A stretch of 64,000 nucleotides of DNA from contig JBAIAA010000094.1 of the NCBI GenBank assembly GCA_037893245.1, positions 1,178,001 to 1,242,000 of the forward strand, in the 5' to 3' direction. Shown here in pieces: positions 1-14,100 of the stretch. The notes under the pieces are model-generated. The model did not search any database and was not told the origin of the DNA. It saw only the letters and a list, made by a program, of their open reading frames with translations. Position numbers and translations under genes: made by a program. Within the stretch, counting starts at the first letter, position 1. Every line of letters starts with the position of its first letter. Origin of the DNA: Crossaster papposus (taxonomy: Eukaryota; Echinodermata; Asteroidea; Velatida; Solasteridae).

Positions 1-1780
1 TTTTTGAACAACGTTGAGGTTCGCAGCTAAGATATAAGTCGAAAAAAATATCCTCATTCGCAGCCACCTTTTCTTATGTGTATGTTTGTACACCTGTATT
101 GCCGCATAGGCCTATGCCGCCAGTGGCCTGACGCATGAGTCTCACGGTTTGGGTTGTTTAGAGTGAGAAGTTTGGCAATATGTTGGCTCAGATGTCGAGC
201 TGGTGAGTGTCTCTTCATTCTCGAACAACGTTGAGGTACGCAGCTCAGATATAAGTCGATAAAATTATCCTCATTCGCAGCCATGTTTTCTTATGTGTAT
301 CTATGTACACGTGTATTGCCGCATTGGCCTATGTCGCCAGTGCCCTGACGCATGAGTCTCACAGTTTAGGTTCTTTCCATTGAGACATTTGGCAATATTT
401 TGGCTCAGATGTCGAGCTGGTGAGTGTCTCTTCATTCTCGAACAACGTTGAGGTTCGCAGTTTAAATATAAGTCGAGAAAATTATCCTCATTCGCAGCCA
501 CCTTTTCTGATGTGTATGTTTGTACACTTGTATTGCCGCATAGGCCTATGCCGTCAGTGCCCTGACGCATGGGTCTCACGGTTTGGTTTTTTTCCAGTGA
601 GAAATTTGGCAATATTTTGGCTCCGATGTTGATCTGGTGAGTGTCTCTTCATTCTCGAACAACGTTGAGGTTCGCGGCTCAGATATAAGTCGAGAAAATT
701 ATCCTCATTCGCAGCCATGTTTTCTTATGTGTATTTATGTACACGTGTATTGGCGCATGGGCCTATGCCCTGACGCACGAGTCTCACAGTTTGGGTTATT
801 TCCATTGAGAAATATGGCAATAATTTGGCTTAGATGTCGAGCTGGTGAGTGTCTCTTCATTCTCGAACAACTTTGAGGTTCGCAGCTAAGATATAAGTCG
901 AGAAAATTATCCTCATTCGCAGCCACCTTTTCTTATGTGTATGTTTGTACACGTGTATTGCCGCATAGGCCTATGCCGCCAGTGGCCTGACGCATGAGTC
1001 TCACGGTTTGGTTTTTTTCCAGTGAGAAGTTTGGCAATATTTTGGCTCAGATGTTGAGCTGGTGAGTTTCTCTTCATTCTCGAACAACGTTGAGGTTCGC
1101 ACCTCAAATATAACTCGAGAAATTTAAGCTCATTCGCAGCCACCTTTTCTGATGTGTATGTTTGTACACGTGTATTGCTGCATAGGCCTATGTCGCCGTG
1201 CCCTGACGCATGAGCCTCACAGTTTGGGTTTTTTCTATTGAGAAATTTAGCAATATTTTGGCTCAGATGTCGAGCTGGTGAGTGTCTCTTCATTCTCGAA
1301 CAACGTTGAGGTTCGCAGCTCAGATATAAGTCGAGAAAATTATCCTCATTCGCAGACATGTTTTCTTATGTGTATCTATGTACACGTGTATTGGCGCATG
1401 GGCCTATGTCGCCAGTGCCCTGACGCACGAGTCTCACAGTTTGGGTTCTTTCCATTGAGAAATTTGGCAATAATTTGGCTCAGATGTCGAGCTGGTGAGT
1501 GTCTCTTCATTCTCGAACAACGTTGAGGTTCGCAGCTCAGATATAAGTCGAGAAAATTATCCTCATTCGCAGCTACCTTTTCTTATGTGTATGTTTGTAC
1601 ATGTGTATTGCCGCATAGGCCTATGTCGACAGTGGCCTGACGCATGAGTCTCACGGTTTGGTTTTTTTTTCAGTGAGAAGTTTGGCAATATTTTGGCTCA
1701 GATGTTGAGCTGGTGAGTGTCTCGTCATTCTCGAACAACGTTGAGGTTATCAGCTCAGATATAAGTCAAGAAAATTATCC

Positions 1781-3313
1781 TCATTCGCAGCCACTTTTTC
1801 TTATGTGTATGTTTGTACACGTGTATTGCCGCATAGGCCTAGGCCGCCAGTGGCCTGACGCATGAGTCTCACAGTTTGGGTTCTTTCCATTGAGAGATTT
1901 GGCAATAGTTTGGCTCAGATGTCGAGCTGGTGAGTGACTCTTCATTCTCGAACAACGTTGAGGTTCGCAGCTCAAATATAAGTCGAGAAAATTATCCTCA
2001 TTCGCAGCCACCTTTTCTGATGTGTATGTTTGTACACTTGTATTGCCGCATAGGCCTATGCCGTCAGTGCCCTGACGCATGGGTCTCACGGTTTGGTTTT
2101 TTTCCAGTGAGAAATTTGGCAATATGTTGGCTCCGATGTCGAGCTGGTGAGTGTTCGTTCATTCTGGAACAACGTTGAGGTTCGCAGCTCAGATATAAGT
2201 CGAGAAAATTATCCTCATTCGCAGCCATGTTTTCTTATGTGTATCTATGTACACGTGTATTGCCGCAATGGCCTAGGTTGCCAGTGCCCTGACGCATGAG
2301 TCTCACAGTTTGGGTTCTTTCCATTGAGAAATTTGGCAATATTTTGGCTCCGATGTCGAGCTGGTGAGTATCTCTTCATTCTCGAACAACGTTGAGGTTC
2401 CCAGCTAAGATTTAAGTCGAAAAAATAATCCTCATTCGCAGCCACTTTTTCTGATGTGTATGTTTGTACACGTGTATTGCCGCATAGGCCTATGCCGCCA
2501 GTGGCCTGACGCAGGAATCTCACAGTTTGGGTTCTTTCCATTGAGAAATTTGGCAATATTTTGTCTAAGATGTCGAGCTGGTGAATGTCTCTTCATTCTC
2601 GAACAACGTTGAGGTTCGCAGCTCAAATATAAGTCGAGAAAATTATCATCATTCGCAGCCACCTTTTCTGATGTGTATGTTTGTACACTTGTATTGCCGC
2701 ATAGGCCTATGCCGTCAGTGCCCTGACGCATGGGTCTCACGGTTTGGTTTTTTTCCAGTGAGAAATTTGGCAAAATGTTGGCTCCGATGTCGAGCTGGTG
2801 AGTGTTCGTTCATTCTGGAACAACGTTGAGGTTCGCAGCTCAGATATAAGTCGAGAAAATTATCCTCATTCGCAGCCATGTTTTCTTATGTGTATCTATG
2901 TACACGTGTATTGCCGCATTGGCCTAGGTCGCCAGTGCCCTGACGCATGAGTCTCACAGTTTGGGTTCTTTCCATTGAGAAATTTGGCAATATTTTGGCT
3001 CAGATGTCGAGCTGATGAGTATCTCTTCATTCTCGAACAACGTTGAGGTTCCCAGCTAAGATTTAAGTCGAAAAAATAATTCTCATTCGCAGCCACTTTT
3101 TCTGATGTGTATGTTTGTACACGTGTATTGCCGCATAGGCCTATGCCGCCAGTGGCCTGACGCAGGAATCTCACAGTTTGGGTTCTTTCCATTGAGAAAT
3201 TTGGCAATATGTTGTCTAAGATGTCGAGCTGGTGAATGTCTCTTCATTCTCGAACAACGTTGAGGTTCGCAGCTCAGATATAAGTCGAGAAAATTATCCT
3301 CATTCGCAGCCAC
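1781..3313. repeat. Higher-order repeat with 651-bp (trimer) spacing
   Basis: Equivalent variant monomers recur at 1930, 2581 and 3232, and others at 2245 and 2896, each 651 bp apart, which is exactly three monomers. The neighbouring stretch continues with 1303- and 1520-bp spacings (3232 to 4535 to 6055), so the unit expands to 6-7 monomers further right. Boundaries are approximate. Confidence 0.7.
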
Positions 3314-6300
3314 CTTTTCTTATGTGTTTGTTTGTACACGTGTATTGCCGCATAGGCCTATGTCGCCAGTGCCCTGACGCATGGGTCTCACGGTTTGGGT
3401 TCTTTCCAGTGGGAAATTTCGCAATATTTTGGATCAAATGTCGAGCTAGTGAGTGTCTCTTCATTCTCAAACAACGTTGAGGTTCGCAGCTCAGATATAA
3501 GTCGAGAAAATTATCCTCATTCGCAGCCCTGTTTTCTTATGTGTATCTATGTACACGTGTATTGGCGCATGGGCCTATGTCGCCAGTGCCCTGGCGCACG
3601 AGTCTCACAGTTTGGGTTCTTTCCATTGAGAAATTTGGCAATAATTTGGCTCAGATGTCGAGCTGGTGAGTATCGCTTCATTCTCGAACAACGTTGAGGT
3701 TCCCAGCTAAGATATAAGTCGAGAAAATAATCCTCATTCGCAGCCACCTTTTCTGATGTGTATGTTTGTACACGTGTATTGCCGCATAGGCCTATGCCGC
3801 CAGTGGCCTGGCGCATGAATCTCACAGTTTGGGTTCTTTCAATTGAGAAATTTCGGCAATATTTTGTCTAAGATGTCGAGCTGGTGAATGTCTCTTCATT
3901 CTCGAACAACGTTGAGGTTCGCAGCTCAGATATAAGTCGAGAAAATTATCCTCATTCGCAGCCACCTTTTCTTATGTGTATGTTTGTACACGTGTATTGC
4001 CGCATAGGCCTATGCCGCCAGTGGCCTGACACATGAGTCTCACGGTTTGGGTTGTTTCCAGTGAGAAGTTTGGCAATATGTTGGCTCAGATGTCGAGCTG
4101 GTGAGTGTCTCTTCATTCTCGAACAACGTTGAGGTTCGCAGCTCAAATATAAGTCGAGAAAATTATCCTCATTCGCAGCCACCTTTTCTGATGTGTATGT
4201 TTGTACACTTGTATTGCCACATAGGCCTAGGTCGCCAGTGCCCTGACGCATGAGTCTCACAGTTTGGGTTCTTTCCATTGAGAAATTTGGCAATATTTTG
4301 GCTCAGATGTCGAGCTGGTGAGTATCTCTTCATTCTCGAACAACGTTGAGGTTCCCAGCTAAGATTTAAGTCGAAAAAATAATCCTCATTCGCAGCCACT
4401 TTTTTTGATGTGTATGTTTGTACACGTGTATTGCCGCATATGCCTATGCCGCCAGTGGCCTGACGCAGGAATCTCACAGTTTGGGTTCTTTCCATTGAGA
4501 AATTTGGCAATATGTTGTCTAAGATGTCGAGCTGGTGAATGTCTCTTCATTCTCGAACAACGTTGAGGTTCGCAGCTCAGATATAAGTCGAGAAAATTAT
4601 CCTCATTCGCAGCCACCTTTTCTTATGTGTTTGTTTGTACACGTGTATTGCCGCATAGGCCTATGTCGCCAGTGCCCTGACGCATGGGTCTCACGGTTTG
4701 GGTTCTTTCCAGTGGGAAATTTCGCAATATTTTGGATCAAATGTCGAGCTGGTGAGTGTCTCTTCATTCTCAAACAACGTTGAGGTTCGCAGCTCAGATA
4801 TAAGTCGAGAAAATTATCCTCATTCGCAGCCCTGTTTTCTTATGTGTATCTATGTACACGTGTATTGGCGCATGGGCCTATGTCGCCAGTGCCCTGGCGC
4901 ACGAGTCTCACAGTTTGGGTTCTTTCCATTGAGAAATTTGGCAATAATTTGGCTCAGATGTCGAGCTGGTGAGTATCGCTTCATTCTCGAACAACGTTGA
5001 GGTTCCCAGCTAAGATATAAGTCGAGAAAATAATCCTCATTCGCAGCCACCTTTTCTGATGTGTATGTTTGTACACGTGTATTGCCGCCTAGGCCTATGC
5101 CGCCAGTGGCCTGGCGCATGAATCTCACAGTTTGGGTTCTTTCCATTGAGACATTTCGGCAATATTTTGTCTAAGATGTCGAGCTGGTGAATGTCTCTTC
5201 ATTCTCGAACAACGTTGAGGTTCGCAGCTCAGATATAAGTCGAGAAACTTATCCTCATTCGCAGCCACCTTTTCTTATGTGTATGTTTGTACACGTGTAT
5301 TGCCGCATAGGCCTATGCCGCCAGTGGCCTGACACATGAGTCTCACGGTTTGGGTTGTTTCCAGTGAGAAGTTTGGCAATATGTTGGCTCAGATGTCGAG
5401 CTGGTGAGTGTCTCTTCATTCTCGAACAACGTTGAGGTTCGCAGCTCAAATATAAGTCGAGAAAATTATCCTCATTCGCAGCCACCTTTTCTGATGTGTA
5501 TGTTTGTACACTTGTATTGCCGCATAGGCCTATGCCGTCAGTGCCCTGACGCATGGGTCTCACGGTTTGGTTTTTTTCCAGTGAGAAATTTGGCAATATG
5601 TTGGCTCCGATGTCGAGCTGGTGAGTGTTCATTCATTCTGGAACAACGTTGAGGTTCGCAGCTCAGATATAAGTCGAGAAAATTATCCTCATTCGCAGCC
5701 ATGTTTTCTTATGTGTATCTATGTACACGTGTATTGCCGCATTGGCCTAGGTCGCCAGTGCCCTGACGCATGAGTCTCACAGTTTGGGTTCTTTCCATTG
5801 AGAAATTTGGCAATATTTTGGCTCAGATGTCGAGCTGGTGAGTATCTCTTCATTCTCGAACAACGTTGAGGTTCCCAGCTAAGATTTAAGTCGAAAAAAT
5901 AATCCTCATTCGCAGCCACTTTTTCTGATGTGTATGTTTGTACACGTGTATTGCCGCATAGGCCTATGCCGCCAGTGGCCTGACGCATGAATCTCACAGT
6001 TTGGGTTCTTTCCATTGAGAAATTTGGCAATATTTTGTCTAAGATGTCGAGCTGGTGAATGTCTCTTCATTCTCGAACAACGTTGAGGTTCGCAGCTCAG
6101 ATATAAGTCGAGAAAATTATCCTCATTCGCAGCCACCTTTTCTTATGTGTTTGTTTGTACACGTGTATTGCCGCATAGGCCTATGTCGCCAGTGCCCTGA
6201 CGCATGGGTCTCACGGTTTGGGTTCTTTCCAGTGGGAAATTTCGCAATATTTTGGATCAAATGTCGAGCTGGTGAGTGTCTTTTCATTCTCAAACAACGT

Positions 6301-7700
6301 TGAGGTTCGCAGCTCAGATATAAGTCGAGAAAATTATCCTCATTCGCAGCCCTGTTTTCTTATGTGTATATATGTACACGTGTATTGGCGCATGGGCCTA
6401 TGTCGCCAGTGCCCTGGCGCACGAGTCTCACAGGTTGGGTTCTTTCCATTAAGAAATTTGGCAATAATTTGGCTCAGATGTCGAGCTGGTGAGTATCGCT
6501 TCATTCTCGAACAACGTTGAGGTTCCCAGCTAAGATATAAGTCGAGAAAATAATCCTCATTCGCAGCCACCTTTTCTGATGTGTATGTTTGTACACGTGT
6601 ATTGCCGCTTAGGCCTATGCCGCCAGTGGCCTGACGCATGAATCTCACAGTTTGGGTTCTTTCCATTGAGAAATGTTAGCAATATTTTGTCTAAGATGTC
6701 GAGCTGGTGAATGTCTCTTCATTCTCGAACAACGTTGAGGTTCGCAGCTCAGATATAAGTCGAGAAAATTATCCTCATTCGCAGCCACCTTTTCTTATGT
6801 GTATGTTTGTACACGTGTATTGGCGCATGGGCCTATGCCCTGACGCACGAGTCTCACAGTTTGGGTTATTTTCCAGTGAGAAGTTTGGCAATATTTTGGC
6901 TCAGATGTCGAGCTGGTGAGTGTCTCTTCATTCTCGAACAACGTTGAGGTTTGCAGCTCAAATATAAGTCGAGAAAATTATCCTCATTCGCAGCCATGTT
7001 TTCTTATGTGTATCTATGTACACGTGTATTGGCGCATGGGCCTACGTCGCCAGTGTCCTGACGCACGAGTCTCACAGTTTGGGTTCTTTCCATTGAGAAA
7101 TTTGGCAATAATTTGGCTCAGATGTCGAGCTGGTGAGTATCGCTTCATTCTCGAACAACGTTGAGGTTCCCAGCTAAGATATAAGTCGAGAAAATAATCC
7201 TCATTCGCAGCCACCTTTTCTGATGTGTATGTTTATACACGTGTATTGCCGCATAGGCCTATGCCGCCAGTGGCCTGACGCATGAATCTCACAGTTTGGG
7301 TTCTTTCCATTGAGAAATTTTGGCAATATTTTGTCTAAGATGTCGAGCTGGTGAATGTCTCTTCAATCTCGAACAACGTTGAGGTTCGCAGCTCAGATAT
7401 AAGTCGAGAAAATTATCCTCATTCGCAGCCACCTTTTCTTATGTGTATGTTTGTACATGTGTATTACCGCATAGGCCTATGCCGCCAGTGGCCTGACACA
7501 TGAGTCTCACGGTTTGGGTTGTTTCCAGTGAGAAGTTTGGCAATATGTTGGCTCAGATGTCGAGCTGGTGAGTGTCTCTTCATTGTCAAACAACGTTGAG
7601 GTACGCAGCTCAGATATAAGTCGAGAAAATTATCCTCATTCGCAGCCATGTTTTCTTATGTGTATCTATGTACACGTGTATTGTCGCATTGGCCTAGGTC
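3232..7700. repeat. Higher-order repeat with 1303- and 1520-bp spacing
   Basis: A distinctive monomer pair, including the variant TTTCGCAATATTTTGGATCAAATG, appears at about 3417, 4720 and 6240. The spacings are 1303 and 1520 bp, corresponding to 6 and 7 monomers. The extra monomer in the second interval is what unequal exchange inside a homogenised array would leave. Edges are approximate. Confidence 0.65.
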
Positions 7701-8136
7701 GCCAGTGCCCTGACGCATGAGTCTCACAGTTTGGGTTCTTTCCATTGAGAAATTTGGCAATATTTTGGCTCAGATGTCGAGCTGGTGAGTATCTCTTCAT
7801 TCTCGAACAACGTTGAGGTTCCCAGCTAAGATTTAAGTCGAGAAAATAATCCTCATTCGCAGCCACTTTTTCTGATGTGTATGTTTGTACACGTGTATTG
7901 CCGCATAGGCCTATGCCGCCAGTGGCCTGACGCAGGAATCTCACAGTTTGGGTTCTTTTCCAGTGAGAAGTTTGGCAATATTTTGGCTCAGATGTCGACC
8001 TGGTGAGTGTCTCTTCATTCTCGAACAACGTTGAGGTTCGCAGCTTAGATATAAGTCGAGAAAATTAACCTCTTTCCTAGCCATGTTTTCTTGTGTGTAT
8101 CTATGTACACGTGTATTGCCGCATAGGCCTATGCCG

Positions 8137-11100
8137 TCAGTGCCCTGACGCATGAGTCTCACAGTTTGGGTTCTTTCCATTGAGAGATTTGGCAATATTT
8201 TGGCTCAGATGTCGAGCTGGTGAGTGTCTCTTCATTCTCGAACAACGTTGAGGTTCGCAGCTCCAATATAAGTCGAGAAAATTGTCATCATTGGCAGCCA
8301 CCTTTTCTGATGTGTATGTTTGTACACGTGTTTTGCCGCATAGGCCTATGCCGTCAGTGCCCTGACGCATGGGTCTCACGGTTTGGGTTTTTTTCCAGTG
8401 AGAAATTTGGCAATATTTTGGATCCGATGTCGAGCTGGTGAGTGTCTCGTCATTCTCGAACAACGTTGAGGTTCTCAGCTCAGATATAAGTCGAGAAAAT
8501 TATCCTCATTCGCAGCCACCTTTTCTCATGTGTATGTTTGTACACGTGTATTGCCGCATAGGCCTATGCCGCCAGTGGCCTGACGCATGAGTCTCACGGT
8601 TTGGGTTTTTTCCAGTGAGAAATTTGGCAATATTTTGGCTCCGATGTCGAGCTGGTGAGTGTCTCGTCATTCTCGAACAACGTTGAGGTTCTCAGCTCAG
8701 ATATAAGTCAAGAAAGATATCCTCATTCGCAGCCACCTTTTCTTATGTGTATGTTTGTACACGTGTATTGCCGCATAGGCCAATGCCGCCAGTGGCCTGA
8801 CGCATGAGTCTCACGGTTTGGGTTTTTTCCAGTGAGAAATTTGGCAATATTTTGGCTCCGATGTCGAGCTGGTGAGTGTCTCGTCATTCTCGAACAACGT
8901 TGAGGTTCCCAGCTAAGATAAAAGTCGAGAAAATAATCCTCATTCGCAGCCACCTTTTCTGATGTGTATGTTTGTACACGTGTATTGCCGCATTGGCCTA
9001 TGCCGCCAGTGCCCTGGCGCATGAGTCTCACAGTTTGGGTTCTTTCTATTGAAAAATTTGGCAATATTTTGGCTCCGATGTTGAGCTGGTAAGTGTCTCT
9101 TCATTCTCGAACAACGTTGAGGTTCGCAGATCAAATATAAGTCGAGAAAATTATCCTCATTCGCAGCCACCTTTTCTGATGTGTATGTTTGTACACTTGT
9201 ATTGCCGCATAGGCCTATGCCGTCAGTGCCCTGACGCATGGGTCTCACGGTTTGGGTTTTTTCCAGTGAGAAATTTGGCAATATTTTGGCTCAGATGTCG
9301 ACCTGGTGAGTGTCTCTTCATTCTCGAACAACGTTGAGGTTCGCAGCTCAGATATAAGTCGAGAAAATTAACCTCTTTCCTAGCCATGTTTTCTTGTGTG
9401 TATCTATGTACACGTGTATTGCCGCATAGGCCTATGCCGTCAGTGCCCTGACGCATGAGTCTCACAGTTTGGGTTCTTTCTATTGAGAAATTTAGCAAAA
9501 TATTTTGGCTCCGATGTCGAGCTGGTGAGTGTCTCTTCATTCTCGAACAACGTTGAGGTTCGCAGCTCAAATATAAGTCGAGAAAATTATCCTCATTCGC
9601 AGCCATGTTTTCTTATGTGTATCTATGTACACGAGTATTGCCGCATTGGCCTAGGTCGCCAGTGCCCTGACGCATGAGTCTCACAGTTTGGGTTCTTTTC
9701 ATTGGGAAATTTTGCAATATTTTGGCTCAGATGTCGAGCTGGTGAGTATTTCTTCATTCTCGAACAACGTTGAGGTTCCCAGCTAAGATAAAAGTCGAGA
9801 AAATAATCCTCATTCGCAGCCACCTTTTCTGATATGTATGTTTGTACACGTGTATTGCCGCATTGGCCTATGCCGCCAGTGCCCTGACGCATGAGTCTCA
9901 CAGTTTGGGTTCTTTCTATTGAAAAATTTGGCAATATTTTGGCTCCGATGTTGAGCTGGTAAGTGTCTCTTCATTCTCGAACAACGTTGAGGTTCGCAGA
10001 TCAAATATAAGTCGAGAAAATTATCCTCATTCGCAGCCACCTTTTCTGATGTGTATGTTTGTACACTTGTATTGCCGCATAGGCCTATGCCGTCAGTGCC
10101 CTGACGCATGGGTCTCACGGTTTGGGTTTTTTCCAGTGAGAAATTTGGCAATATTTTGGCTCAGATGTCGACCTGGTGAGTGTCTCTTCATTCTCGAACA
10201 ACGTTGAGGTTCGCAGCTCAGATATAAGTCGAGAAAATTAACCTCTTTCCTAGCCATGTTTTCTTGTGTGTATCTATGTACACGTGTATTGCCGCATAGG
10301 CCTATGCCGTCAGTGCCCTGACGCATGAGTCTCACAGTTTGGGTTCTTTCCATTGAGAGATTTGGCAATATTTTGGCTCAGATGTCGAGCTGGTGAGTGT
10401 CTCTTCATTCTCGAACAACGTTGAGGTTCGCAGCTCCAATATAAGTCGAGAAAATTGTCATCATTGGCAGCCACCTTTTCTGATGTGTATGTTTGTACAC
10501 GTGTTTTGCCGCATAGGCCTATGCCGTCAGTGCCCTGACGCATGGGTCTCACGGTTTGGGTTTTTTTCCAGTGAGAAATTTGGCAATATTTTGGATCCGA
10601 TGTCGAGCTGGTGAGTGTCTCGTCATTCTCGAACAACGTTGAGGTTCTCAGCTCAGATATAAGTCGAGAAAATTATCCTCATTCGCAGCCACCTTTTCTC
10701 ATGTGTATGTTTGTACACGTGTATTGCCGCATAGGCCTATGCCGCCAGTGGCCTGACGCATGAGTCTCACGGTTTGGGTTTTTTCCAGTGAGAAATTTGG
10801 CAATATTTTGGCTCCGATGTCGAGCTGGTGAGTGTCTCGTCATTCTCGAACAACGTTGAGGTTCTCAGCTCAGATATAAGTCAAGAAAATTATCCTCATT
10901 CGCAGCCACCTTTTCTTATGTGTATGTTTGTACACGTGTATTGCCGCATAGGCCTATGCCGCCAGTGGCCTGACGCATGAGTCTCACGGTTTGGGTTTTT
11001 TCCAGTGAGAAATTTGGCAATATTTTGGCTCCGATGTCGAGCTGGTGAGTGTCTCGTCATTCTCGAACAACGTTGAGGTTCTCAGCTCAGATATAAGTCA

Positions 11101-14100
11101 AGAAAATTATCCTCATTCGCAGCCACCTTTTCTTATGTGTATGTTTGTACACGTGTATTGCCGCATAGGCCTATGCCGCCAATGGCCTGCCGCATGAGTC
11201 TCACAGTTTGGGTTCTTTCTATTGAGAAATTTGGCAATATTTTGGCTCAGATGTTGAGCTGGTGAGTGTCTCTTCATTCTCAAACAACGTTGAGGTTCGC
11301 AGCTCAGATATAAGTCAAGAAAATTATCCTCATTCGCAGCCACCTTTTCTTATGTGTATGTGTGTACACGTGTATTGTCGCATTGGCCTATGCCGCCTGT
11401 GCCCTGACGCATGAGTCTCACAGTTTGGGTTCTTTCTATTGAGAAATTTAGCAAAATATTTTGTTTCCGATGTCGAGCTGGTGAGTGTCTCTTCATTCTC
11501 GAATAACGTTGAGGTTCGCAGCTCAAATATATGTCGAGAAAATTATCCTCATTCGCAGCCATGTTTTCTTATGTGTATCTATGTACACGAGTATTGCCGC
11601 ATTGGACTAGGTCGCCAGTGCCCTGACGCATGAGTCTCACAGTTTGGGTTCTTTTCATTGGGAAATTTTGCAATATTTTGGCTCAGATGTCGAGCTGGTG
11701 AGTATTTCTTCATTCTCGAACAACGTTGAGGTTCCCAGCTAAGATAAAAGTCGAGAAAATAATCCTCATTCGCAGCCACCTTTTCTGATATGTATGTTTG
11801 TACACGTGTATTGCCGCATTGGCCTATGCCGCCAGTGCCCTGACGCATGAGTCTCACAGTTTGGGTTCTTTCTATTGAAAAATTTGGCAATATTTTGGCT
11901 CCGATGTTGAGCTGGTAAGTGTCTCTTCATTCTCGAACAACGTTGAGGTTCGCAGATCAAATATAAGTCGAGAAAATTATCCTCATTCGCAGCCACCTTT
12001 TCTGATGTGTATGTTTGTACACTTGTATTGCCGCATAGGCCTATGCCGTCAGTGCCCTGACGCATGGGTCTCACGGTTTGGGTTTTTTCCAGTGAGAAAT
12101 TTGGCAATATTTTGGCTCAGATGTCGACCTGGTGAGTGTCTCTTCATTCTCGAACAACGTTGAGGTTCGCAGCTCAGATATAAGTCGAGAAAATTAACCT
12201 CTTTCCTAGCCATGTTTTCTTGTGTGTATCTATGTACACGTGTATTGCCGCATAGGCCTATGCCGTCAGTGCCCTGACGCATGAGTCTCACAGTTTGGGT
12301 TCTTTCCATTGAGAGATTTGGCAATATTTTGGCTCAGATGTCGAGCTGGTGAGTGTCTCTTCATTCTCGAACAACGTTGAGGTTCGCAGCTCCAATATAA
12401 GTCGAGAAAATTGTCATCATTGGCAGCCACCTTTTCTGATGTGTATGTTTGTACACGTGTTTTGCCGCATAGGCCTATGCCGTCAGTGCCCTGACGCATG
12501 GGTCTCACGGTTTGGGTTTTTTTCCAGTGAGAAATTTGGCAATATTTTGGATCCGATGTCGAGCTGGTGAGTGTCTCGTCATTCTCGAACAACGTTGAGG
12601 TTCTCAGCTCAGATATAAGTCGAGAAAATTATCCTCATTCGCAGCCACCTTTTCTCATGTGTATGTTTGTACACGTGTATTGCCGCATAGGCCTATGCCG
12701 CCAGTGGCCTGACGCATGAGTCTCACGGTTTGGGTTTTTTCCAGTGAGAAATTTGGCAATATTTTGGCTCCGATGTCGAGCTGGTGAGTGTCTCGTCATT
12801 CTCGAACAACGTTGAGGTTCTCAGCTCAGATATAAGTCAAGAAAATTATCCTCATTCGCAGCCACCTTTTCTTATGTGTATGTTTGTACACGTGTATTGC
12901 CGCATAGGCCTATGCCGCCAGTGGCCTGACGCATGAGTCTCACGGTTTGGGTTTTTTCCAGTGAGAAATTTGGCAATATTTTGGCTCCGATGTCGAGCTG
13001 GTGAGTGTCTCGTCATTCTCGAACAACGTTGAGGTTCTCAGCTCAGATATAAGTCAAGAAAATTATCCTCATTCGCAGCCACCTTTTCTTATGTGTATGT
13101 TTGTACACGTGTATTGCCGCATAGGCCTATGCCGCCAATGGCCTGCCGCATGAGTCTCACAGTTTGGGTTCTTTCTATTGAGAAATTTGGCAATATTTTG
13201 GCTCAGATGTTGAGCTGGTGAGTGTCTCTTCATTCTCAAACAACGTTGAGGTTCGCAGCTCAGATATAAGTCAAGAAAATTATCCTCATTCGCAGCCACC
13301 TTTTCTTATGTGTATGTGTGTACACGTGTATTGTCGCATTGGCCTATGCCGCCTGTGCCCTGACGCATGAGTCTCACAGTTTGGGTTCTTTCTATTGAGA
13401 AATTTAGCAAAATATTTTGTTTCCGATGTCGAGCTGGTGAGTGTCTCTTCATTCTCGAATAACGTTGAGGTTCGCAGCTCAAATATATGTCGAGAAAATT
13501 ATCCTCATTCGCAGCCATGTTTTCTTATGTGTATCTATGTACACGAGTATTGCCGCATTGGACTAGGTCGCCAGTGCCCTGACGCATGAGTCTCACAGTT
13601 TGGGTTCTTTTCATTGGGAAATTTGGCAATATTTTGGCTCAGATGTCGAGCTGGTGAGTATTTCTTCATTCTCGAACAACGTTGAGGTTCCCAGCTAAGA
13701 TAAAAGTCGAGAAAATAATCCTCATTCGCAGCCACCTTTTCTGATGTGTATGTTTGTACACGTGTATTGCCGCATTGGCCTATGCCGCCAGTGCCCTGGC
13801 GCATGAGTCTCACAGTTTGGGTTCTTTCTATTGAAAAATTTGGCAATATTTTGGCTCCGATGTTGAGCTGGTAAGTGTCTCTTCATTCTCGAACAACGTT
13901 GAGGTTCGCAGATCAAATATAAGTCGAGAAAATTATCCTCATTCGCAGCCACCTTTTCTGATGTGTATGTTTGTACACTTGTATTGCCGCATAGGCCTAT
14001 GCCGTCAGTGCCCTGACGCATGGGTCTCACGGTTTGGGTTTTTTCCAGTGAGAAATGTGGCAATATTTTGGCTCAGATGTCGACCTGGTGAGTGTCTCTT